This document shows positions 1-4,493 of a stretch of DNA of 7,215 nt, one piece after another (position 1 is the first letter of the stretch; every line of letters begins with the position of its first letter). The DNA lies in NCBI GenBank assembly GCA_024638355.1, contig JAHEKO010000191.1, positions 1-7,215 on the forward strand, read 5' to 3'. Source of the DNA: Acidobacteriota bacterium (lineage in GTDB: Bacteria > Acidobacteriota > Thermoanaerobaculia > Multivoradales > JAHEKO01). The notes beneath the pieces were generated by a model that saw only the letters and a list, made by a program, of their open reading frames with translations, was not told where the DNA came from and did not search any database. The translations under genes and the position numbers were made by a program.

Positions 1-1375
1 ACAGCGCGCGCACCAGCAGTCGCGCGGCCAGCGCGAGCAGCGCGGCGACGACGGCGATGCCTCCGGTGAACGCGAGGCCGAGGAGAACCGATCTGGACTG
101 CGCCGCGGCGGCCAGCCAGATGCCCACCAGCAGGCTGCCGAAGGTGATCGCGCGACCCCAGCGGCTGGGGGGCAGCGGCTCGACGTCCTTGCGCAGGACA
201 CGGAGTGGCGGCACTCTGCGGATCTTGGCGAGCGGCGACAGGCTGAAGATGAGCGCGGTGGCGGTGCCCAGCGCCAGGCCGCGCGCTATGGGCTCGGCCT
301 GCCAGACCCGCAGCTCCAGCGTCGCCGGCAGCAGGTCGCCGAGCACGAACGGCACCACCTTTTGCACCGCCAGCCCGAGGGCGGCGCCGCACATGCTGCC
401 GAGGATGCCCAGCGCGACGGTCTGGGCGAGATAGAGGCGGGTCACCTCGCCGGGCCGGAACCCGAGAGACCTCAAGATCGCCATCGAATCGGTGCGCCCG
501 TCGAGCCAGCTGCGGGTGGTCTGGGCCACGCCGACGCCACCCAGCAGGAGCGACAGGAGTGCCAGCAAGCCGAGATAGCGATCGACCTGGGCCAGACCTT
601 CGCGGAGGGCCGGTTGCGCTTCGGCGTAGGTCTCGACGCGAAAGGCGCCGACGCCGACCGGCGACAGGGCGCGCAGCTCTTCGGCGAGTCGCGCGAGCTC
701 TTCCTTGGACGAGTCGGGCTGCGACTTGAGCAGGAGGCGGTGGATGATGCGGCTACCGAAGCGCTCCAGGCCCGCCCGCTCGAGGCCGTCCATGGACACC
801 AGGATCCGCGGGCCGAGGGTGAACGCGTCGGCGCCGCGATCGGGCTCGCGACGCACGAGGCCGGCGATCTCGAACGGCACGCCGCCGATCAGGATGGTGC
901 CGCGCGCCGGGATGCCGAGCCGCGCGGGCAGGTCGGCGGCGACCACGACCCGGTCGTCGGTCAGCAGGCCGGCCAGCTCCGCTCGCGGCTCGAGCTCGAT
1001 CTCGCCGTAGAAGGGGTAGCCGCCCGCGACCGCCTTGAGCTCGACCAGCTGGCTCCGCCCGGGCTCGCCGTCGGTCGTTGCCGGTGCGGCCACCACCGTG
1101 ACCATCTCCTTGATCCTCGCCTGCTCGATCCCGGGGCGGGCCGCCAGCAGCTCGTCTACCGCGGCGGGCAAGGGGGCACGGCCGCGAAGCGCGAGATCGG
1201 CGGCGAGCAGCTGACGCGCCTCGCGCCGGATGCCGAGCTCGAGGCTGGAAGTCAGACCGGCGACCGCGACGATCGCCGCGACACCGACGGCGAGGCAGAC
1301 GACGAAGAAGGCGAGTCGGGTCCGCGAGCCCCGCGACTCGCGCACCATCTGGCGCAGGAAGTGGCGGCCGCGCAC
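1..1375 (-). CDS. ybbP: YbbP-type FtsX-family ABC transporter permease, partial (C-terminal half off the left edge)
   Basis: This is the membrane subunit of a MacB-superfamily (type VII, mechanotransmission) ABC system. I translated 458 codons from a GTG at 1375-1373, with no stop before the window edge. A basic N-terminus (RESRGSRTR, 12-20) leads into TM1 (about 21-42). A MacB-like periplasmic domain follows (about 43-264) and contains ELKAVAGGYPFYGEIELEP (112-130), the YPLYG-type motif of the YbbP family. Then come TM2 (about 266-286), the cytoplasmic coupling segment AILRSLGFRPGEV (299-311), TM3 (314-339), TM4 (365-384) and two more helices (about 406-424 and 428-452). Helices after the first FtsX core match the long, duplicated YbbP class (about 800 aa) rather than LolC or MacB. 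The GTG start lies 7 nt after the ATPase stop and gives the usual family N-terminus. An in-frame ATG at 1348-1346 would remove nine residues. The substrate is unknown; E. coli YbbP is tied to TesA rather than to Lol lipoprotein release. Confidence 0.88.
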   Translation of the reverse strand, partial: MRGRHFLRQMVRESRGSRTRLAFFVVCLAVGVAAIVAVAGLTSSLELGIRREARQLLAADLALRGRAPLPAAVDELLAARPGIEQARIKEMVTVVAAPATTDGEPGRSQLVELKAVAGGYPFYGEIELEPRAELAGLLTDDRVVVAADLPARLGIPARGTILIGGVPFEIAGLVRREPDRGADAFTLGPRILVSMDGLERAGLERFGSRIIHRLLLKSQPDSSKEELARLAEELRALSPVGVGAFRVETYAEAQPALREGLAQVDRYLGLLALLSLLLGGVGVAQTTRSWLDGRTDSMAILRSLGFRPGEVTRLYLAQTVALGILGSMCGAALGLAVQKVVPFVLGDLLPATLELRVWQAEPIARGLALGTATALIFSLSPLAKIRRVPPLRVLRKDVEPLPPSRWGRAITFGSLLVGIWLAAAAQSRSVLLGLAFTGGIAVVAALLALAARLLVRAL

Positions 1376-1382
1376 AGTCGGC

Positions 1383-2063
1383 TTATCCGGCCTCGGTGAG
1401 GCGTCCGTCGACGAGCTCGACGCTGCGGTCGGCCACCGCCGCGACCGCCGGATCGTGGGTGACCAGGATCATGGTGGTGCCGAAGCGGTCGTGCAGGTCG
1501 GCGAGGATCTCCAGCACCATGCGGCCAGTCGCGGCGTCGAGGTTGCCGGTCGGCTCGTCGGCGAGAAGGATCGGCGGGTTGGTGGCGAAAGCGCGCGCGA
1601 GCGCGATCCGCTGTTGCTCGCCTCCCGACAGCTGTCCCGGATAGTGGTGTGAGCGATCGGCCAGCCCAACCATCCGGAGCAGTTCGGCCACCCGGTCACG
1701 GGCGTTCTCGCTCTCGGCGAGCTCGAGCGGCAGGAGCACGTTTTCGAAGGCGGTGAGGTTGGTGAGGAGCTGGAACGTCTGGAAGACGAAGCCGACCTTG
1801 TGGCGCCGGAGCAGCGCGAGCTCGTCTTCGGACAGCGCTTCGATCGCGCGGCCGTCGAGCAGCACGCTGCCGAAAGTCGGCCGATCCAGGCCCGCGGCCA
1901 GCGCCAACAGGGTCGACTTGCCGCTTCCGGAGGGCCCGAGTATCGCGAGCGATTCGCCCGCGGCGAGCTCCAGGTCGACGCCATCGAGGACCGTCAACTG
2001 CGAGCCGCCCGAGTCGAACTGCTTGGTCAGGGCGCGGAGCTCGATCCGCGGCGTCGAGGTCAT
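1383..2063 (-). CDS. ybbA: ABC transporter ATP-binding protein, YbbA/LolD/MacB type
   Basis: This is the cytoplasmic ATPase that powers the adjacent FtsX-type permease. At 226 aa it has the normal length for the family. The full set of ABC motifs is visible: Walker A GPSGSGKST (43-51), Q-loop glutamine Q95 in GFVFQTFQLL, signature LSGGEQQR (145-152), Walker B ILLADEP with catalytic E170, D-loop NLD (174-176) and H-loop H203 in VTHD. The segment FQTFQLLTNLTAFENVLLPL (94-113) is typical of the LolD/MacB/YbbA group. LolD, MacB and YbbA cannot be separated from this subunit alone. I choose YbbA because the next gene is a YbbP-like permease and the divergent neighbour is a TesA-like esterase. The ATG at 2063-2061 has AGGGG four bases upstream. 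Its stop at 1385-1383 is 7 nt before the permease start, so the two form an operon. Confidence 0.95.
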   Translation of the reverse strand: MTSTPRIELRALTKQFDSGGSQLTVLDGVDLELAAGESLAILGPSGSGKSTLLALAAGLDRPTFGSVLLDGRAIEALSEDELALLRRHKVGFVFQTFQLLTNLTAFENVLLPLELAESENARDRVAELLRMVGLADRSHHYPGQLSGGEQQRIALARAFATNPPILLADEPTGNLDAATGRMVLEILADLHDRFGTTMILVTHDPAVAAVADRSVELVDGRLTEAG

Positions 2064-2072
2064 GTCGCCCCT

Positions 2073-2078
2073 ACGGTA
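2073..2078 (-). promoter_or_regulatory. Candidate -10 element of the ABC ATPase-permease operon
   Basis: On the minus strand TACCGT (a TAnnnT hexamer) ends 9 nt before the ATPase ATG at 2063, the same geometry as at the esterase. An AGGGG that could act as a ribosome binding site lies between them, so this case is weaker. No -35 is recognisable. Both divergent promoters would have to fit in the 56-bp gap 2064-2119, which may couple their expression. Confidence 0.3.
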
Positions 2079-2104
2079 GCCGAGAAGTTCGCCTTCGACA
2101 TAGC

Positions 2105-2110
2105 TAGAAT
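2105..2110 (+). promoter_or_regulatory. Candidate -10 element of the esterase gene, leaderless or near-leaderless
   Basis: TAGAAT matches five of six consensus -10 bases and ends 9 nt before the esterase ATG at 2120. Transcription would then begin within a few bases of the start codon. No good -35 hexamer is present 16-18 nt upstream, and no Shine-Dalgarno sequence lies between this site and the ATG. Confidence 0.45.
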
Positions 2111-2119
2111 GCCGGGCTC

Positions 2120-2824
2120 ATGGGCGTCTTCCATCGCGGCTGGCGGACAGGGCTCGTACTGCTGCTCCTGGCGGCCTGCCAGGATCGGCCGGCGGCGGTC
2201 GACCAGCCGCGCCGGGAGCTCGAAGGCGCCGCCGCGGCCGAAGCGATCGCGGCGCCTGCCCCGGTGCGAATCGTCTTCCTCGGCGACAGCTTGACCGCCG
2301 GCTTCGGCCTGCCGGAGGAGGAGGCCTTTCCGGCGCTGCTCTCGCGACGCCTCGAGCTCGAGGGGCTGGAGGTCAAGGTGGTCAACGCGGGCGTCAGCGG
2401 CGATACCTCGGCCGGCGGGCTGAGCCGCCTCGATTGGCTGTTGCGCCAGGCACCCGACATACTCTTCGTTTCGCTGGGCGCGAACGACGGGTTGCGAGGC
2501 CTCTCGCCCCAGATGACCGAAAGCAACCTGCGCCGGATCGTCGACCGAGCACGAGCGGCGGGCGCCCGGGTCATCCTCGCCGGCATGCGGCTGCCGCCCA
2601 ACCTGGGCCCCGATTACGTGCGGGAGTTCGAAGCGCTCTTCCCGCGCCTCGCCCGGGAGCTGGATGTCGAGTGGATCCCCTTCCTGCTCGAAGGCGTCGC
2701 CGCCGACCCCGACCTGAACCTCCCCGACGGCATCCACCCCAACCCCGCCGGCCACCGGATCATCGCCGAACTCGTCTACCCGGTACTCCTCCCCCTGGTC
2801 CAGGCGGCCGCTCCCGGGGAATAG
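2120..2824 (+). CDS. tesA: SGNH-family arylesterase / lysophospholipase (TesA-like), predicted lipoprotein
   Basis: This is a GDSL/SGNH serine hydrolase of the TesA (arylesterase, thioesterase I, lysophospholipase L1) type, acting on acyl esters outside the cytoplasm. The 234 residues carry every family block: I, GDSLTAG with nucleophile S57; II, NAGVSGD with G91; III, GAND with N122; and V, DGIHPN with D203 and H206. The N-terminus (residues 1-20) is a short basic segment, a leucine-rich stretch and lipobox L17-A18-A19-C20. The mature protein should therefore be lipidated on C20 and anchored through a roughly 28-residue Ala/Glu/Pro-rich linker, unlike soluble periplasmic E. coli TesA. With Gln at +2, E. 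coli sorting rules would favour the outer membrane. The gene diverges from the YbbAP-type ABC genes, as tesA does in E. coli. No Shine-Dalgarno sequence is visible, but a -10-like TAGAAT lies 9 nt before the ATG. The last codons and the stop lie inside a repeat described separately. Confidence 0.94.
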   Translation: MGVFHRGWRTGLVLLLLAACQDRPAAVDQPRRELEGAAAAEAIAAPAPVRIVFLGDSLTAGFGLPEEEAFPALLSRRLELEGLEVKVVNAGVSGDTSAGGLSRLDWLLRQAPDILFVSLGANDGLRGLSPQMTESNLRRIVDRARAAGARVILAGMRLPPNLGPDYVREFEALFPRLARELDVEWIPFLLEGVAADPDLNLPDGIHPNPAGHRIIAELVYPVLLPLVQAAAPGE

Positions 2825-2857
2825 AGGCCAACGCTCCGTCATCGAAAAGCGAGGCCC
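2814..2857 (+). repeat. Direct repeat copy 1, overlapping the esterase stop codon
   Basis: This stretch reappears 126 bp downstream at 2940-2987. The first 25 bases match at 21 positions (CCGGGGaATAgAGGCCA and on). After a 5-base gap the TCATCGAAA(A)GCGA segment matches again. Copy 1 supplies the esterase's last two full codons (Gly-Glu) and its TAG stop. The core sequence after it is shortened compared with copy 2, so it looks like a decayed or deleted copy. Confidence 0.6.
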
Positions 2858-2858
2858 G

Positions 2859-2885
2859 CCGCGCGGAGATCCCGCGGTCCTTTCT
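2859..2885 (+). terminator. Possible weak intrinsic terminator after the esterase gene
   Basis: CCGCG (2859-2863) pairs with CGCGG (2873-2877). Further inside, G2865-C2871 can pair after a C-C mismatch. The hairpin is followed by TCCTTTCT (2878-2885), a poor T-tract. It lies 34 nt after the esterase stop, facing a convergent gene. It may instead be a degenerate copy of the CGCG-CAA-CGCG hairpin in the downstream repeat. Confidence 0.3.
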
Positions 2886-2907
2886 ACTTCGCCCCTTTTC
2901 CCATGCC

Positions 2908-3083
2908 GCCGTCGGTTGGGGCGGGTTGGGGACCCCCGGCCGGGGCATAAAGGCCAGCGCCCCGTCCAGTCATCGAAAGCGAAGACCCGGCAGGCGAACG
3001 CCTGACGGGGCTTCCGCGCAACGCGTCCTAGAAGGGCGCTGGACAGCCCCGGCGGGGGTCCCCAACCCGCCCCAACCGACGGC
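2908..3083. repeat. Large near-perfect inverted repeat with a structured core (unknown intergenic element)
   Basis: The left arm (2908-2946, 39 nt) and right arm (3046-3083, 38 nt) are exact reverse complements except for one extra G in the left arm. Both contain GGTTGGGGCGGGTTGGGG followed by a run of C. Inside, CCAGCGCCC (2954-2962) pairs with GGGCGCTGG (3034-3042). The apical region holds three small hairpins: 2969-2986, CAGGCG-AA-CGCCTG at 2991-3004, and CGCG-CAA-CGCG at 3015-3025. GCCCCGTC (2959-2966) and GACGGGGC (3004-3011) offer a competing pairing. The right arm ends 3 nt from the mazG stop. No U-tract follows the stem on either strand, so it is not a standard intrinsic terminator, though it could still end or protect both convergent transcripts. 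It could also be a REP/MITE-like repeat or a structured RNA. I see no open reading frame of its own. Confidence 0.85.
2940..2987 (+). repeat. Direct repeat copy 2, within the inverted-repeat element
   Basis: This is the partner of 2814-2857, at an offset of 126 bp until a 5-base insertion (TCCAG). It begins in the left arm of the large inverted repeat and includes the hairpin GTC-A-TCG-[AAAG]-CGA-A-GAC at 2969-2986. That hairpin has three plus three base pairs around an A-A mismatch. In copy 1 it is only partly preserved. Confidence 0.6.
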
Positions 3084-3086
3084 TAC

Positions 3087-3875
3087 CTATTCCTCCTTCG
3101 CCTCGCCCCAAAGCCTCTCCATCTCCTCCAGGCTCGCCTCGTCGACCGTTCGCCCGCTCTCCGCGATGGCGCGCTCAAGGAACTCGAAGCGGCGGCGGAA
3201 CTTGAGGTTGGTGGCCGCCAGCGCCGCCTCGGGATCGACGCCCAGGTGGCGTGCCAGGTTGGCGACGCTGAACAGCAGGTCGCCCAGCTCTTCCATCGTC
3301 GCCCGGCGGTCGGCGGATCGTCCGTTCGTGCCCAGCGCCTCGCGCAGCTCCGCGATCTCCTCGTCGAGCTTGTCGAGGACTCCGGCGGCGTTCGGCCAGT
3401 CGAACCCGACTCCCGCCGCCTTCTGCGTCAAACGGAAGGCCGCCACCAGAGCCGGCAGCGAGCTCTCCACGCCGGAGAGGAGAGACCCCGATCGCCGCGG
3501 ATCCCTCGCCTTGCGCTCTTCCCATGAGCGGCGCACCGCGGACGCGCTCTCGAGCCGCTCTTCGCCGAAGACGTGCGGGTGGCGATCGATCATCTTGCGC
3601 TCGATCCTGTCGACCACGTCGTCGATCGAGAACCAGTCTTGCTCCTCGCCGATCCGGGTCAGGAACGCGACCTGGAACAGGAGGTCCCCGAGCTCGTTGC
3701 GTAGCTCCTGCGGGTCCCCGGCGTCGATCGCGCCCGCCGCCTCGTGCGCCTCCTCGAGCAGATAGGCGCGAAGATCGACCATCTTCTGCTCGCGATCCCA
3801 GGGGCAGCCGTCGGGGCCGCGCAGGCGCGCGACCAGATCCAGGAGCCGCTGCAGACGATCCGGCTGTTCGCCCAT
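3087..3875 (-). CDS. mazG: Nucleoside triphosphate pyrophosphohydrolase MazG
   Basis: This cytoplasmic all-alpha NTP pyrophosphatase hydrolyses (d)NTPs to monophosphate and pyrophosphate, cleaning the nucleotide pool. In E. coli it also lowers ppGpp effects. Its 262 aa nearly equal the length of E. coli MazG, and both tandem MazG domains are present. Domain 1 has CPWDREQ (24-30), the metal-binding EEAHE (41-45), ELGDLLFQV (61-69) and RHPHVFG (98-104). Domain 2 has GFDWP (157-161), EEIAE (172-176) and EELGDLLFSVANLAR (195-209). The acidic ExxE and ExxD ligands are intact in both halves. The ATG at 3875-3873 gives the expected N-terminus. It lacks a convincing Shine-Dalgarno sequence, but a TAGGAT sits 10 nt upstream. 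The gene stands alone, convergent with the esterase and divergent from the DUF1844 operon. No mazE or mazF toxin-antitoxin partner is adjacent, so a housekeeping role is more likely. Confidence 0.96.
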   Translation of the reverse strand: MGEQPDRLQRLLDLVARLRGPDGCPWDREQKMVDLRAYLLEEAHEAAGAIDAGDPQELRNELGDLLFQVAFLTRIGEEQDWFSIDDVVDRIERKMIDRHPHVFGEERLESASAVRRSWEERKARDPRRSGSLLSGVESSLPALVAAFRLTQKAAGVGFDWPNAAGVLDKLDEEIAELREALGTNGRSADRRATMEELGDLLFSVANLARHLGVDPEAALAATNLKFRRRFEFLERAIAESGRTVDEASLEEMERLWGEAKEE

Positions 3876-3885
3876 ACCCCGCGGG

Positions 3886-3891
3886 ATCCTA
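3886..3891 (-). promoter_or_regulatory. Candidate -10 element of mazG
   Basis: Minus-strand TAGGAT ends 10 nt before the mazG ATG, which would give a very short or absent leader. The GGGG between them is only 1 nt from the ATG, too close for a good ribosome binding site. I find no -35 match at a normal distance. Confidence 0.35.
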
Positions 3892-3898
3892 TCCTGCC

Positions 3899-3970
3899 TT
3901 CATTTTCCACAGTCGCCTTGCTACGATTCGGCAGGTTGACATCCGAATAGCCCGTAGGGCGGGATCGAGG
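3899..3970 (+). promoter_or_regulatory. Candidate promoter and ribosome binding site of the DUF1844 operon
   Basis: The gap between mazG and the GTG at 3975 is AT-richer than its surroundings. One candidate is TTCATT (3899-3904), 17 nt from TACGAT (3922-3927). Another is a perfect -35 hexamer TTGACA (3936-3941), but the best -10 at an 18-nt spacing is only CGGGAT (3960-3965). A small hairpin GCCC-GTA-GGGC (3950-3960) lies in the leader. GAGG (3967-3970) is a ribosome binding site 4 nt before the GTG, so this gene appears to have a leader. Confidence 0.4.
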
Positions 3971-3974
3971 CGCC

Positions 3975-4493
3975 GTGGTCGAAGACAAGAAAGAGGAATC
4001 CAAGATCAAGGTCACCGACAAGCGGATGTTCACCGCCGACGGCGACCTTCGCGAAGACTTCCGGCATCTGGAGAGCCCGGCCGGCGAGGACACGCCCTCG
4101 AAGTCGCCGCCCGCGGCGGCTCGAGCCGCCCGCGCGGAGCCGGGGCCTGCGGAGCCGTCGTCACAGCCTCCGGGAGAGGCCGAGCCGCCTCGACCGGCGG
4201 CGGCGAGCGAGCCCGCCGAGCCCGCCGAGACCGCAGGCGCCGCGGACGGCTCCCGGCAGCCCAGCTTCCTCGAGCTCGTCGCCGTGCTGGCCGATCCGGT
4301 CGCGATCTACCTGGGGGACATGAAGCTTCCCGACGGCAGCTCGGCGGAGAATCTGGACGCGGCCCGGTATTACATCGATCTGCTCGACGTGCTGGAGGCC
4401 AAGACCGCGGGCAATCTGACGCAGCAAGAGGCGGCGATGCTCCGGGACCTGCTCTACCAGCTCCGGATGCGCTATGTCCGCAAGACCGGATAG
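3975..4493 (+). CDS. DUF1844 domain protein
   Basis: No biochemical function is established for the DUF1844 family. The 172-aa protein has three parts. The N-terminal motif KIKVTDKRMFTADGDLREDF (10-29) is typical of many members. A low-complexity Pro/Ala/Glu linker spans about 34-96. The DUF1844 domain proper covers about 97-168, from SFLELVAVLADPVAIYLGD through ARYYIDLLDVLEAKT and GNLTQQE to LRDLLYQLRMRYV. The domain looks like an all-helical bundle without catalytic motifs, signal peptide or membrane helix, so it is probably cytoplasmic. The GTG start is supported by GAGG four bases upstream and by the conserved motif right after it. The last 20 nt overlap the next gene, which suggests translational coupling. 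Linker residues 79-87 are encoded by a short 9-bp tandem repeat. Confidence 0.88.
   Translation: MVEDKKEESKIKVTDKRMFTADGDLREDFRHLESPAGEDTPSKSPPAAARAARAEPGPAEPSSQPPGEAEPPRPAAASEPAEPAETAGAADGSRQPSFLELVAVLADPVAIYLGDMKLPDGSSAENLDAARYYIDLLDVLEAKTAGNLTQQEAAMLRDLLYQLRMRYVRKTG
4209..4235 (+). repeat. Short 9-bp tandem repeat in the DUF1844 linker
   Basis: GAGCCCGCC occurs twice in tandem (4209-4217, 4218-4226), followed by a degenerate third unit GAGACCGCA. In frame it encodes EPA-EPA-ETA (residues 79-87). Slippage here would change linker length without breaking the frame. Confidence 0.6.

Noticed and set aside
362..1399. Long plus-strand open frame (345 codons) opposite the permease
   Set aside because: The translation is a low-complexity Arg/Gly/Ala/Asp string typical of the antisense of a high-GC gene. 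The minus strand gives a clear FtsX-family permease with membrane helices.
2060..2842. Minus-strand open frame of 260 codons opposite the esterase
   Set aside because: It is the antisense of a complete SGNH hydrolase with all catalytic blocks, and its translation has no recognisable motif.
2760..2948. Small minus-strand open frame (62 codons) reading out of the left repeat arm
   Set aside because: Its N-terminal part (PGVPNPPQPTA) is just translated inverted repeat, and the rest is antisense to the esterase end and spacer. There is no ribosome binding site or domain support.
2908..3083. Inverted repeat as the terminal repeats of an insertion sequence
   Set aside because: Only about 100 bp lie between the arms, with no transposase frame. 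I also see no clear target-site duplication, so at most it is a non-autonomous element.
2434..3765. Plus-strand open frame of 443 codons crossing the esterase, the repeat and mazG
   Set aside because: It overlaps two well-supported genes in wrong frames and reads through the inverted repeat. Its Pro/Arg/Ser-rich product shows no domain.
3087..3875. mazG as part of a mazEF toxin-antitoxin locus
   Set aside because: No MazE- or MazF-like frame is adjacent. The neighbours are a convergent esterase and a divergent DUF1844 gene.
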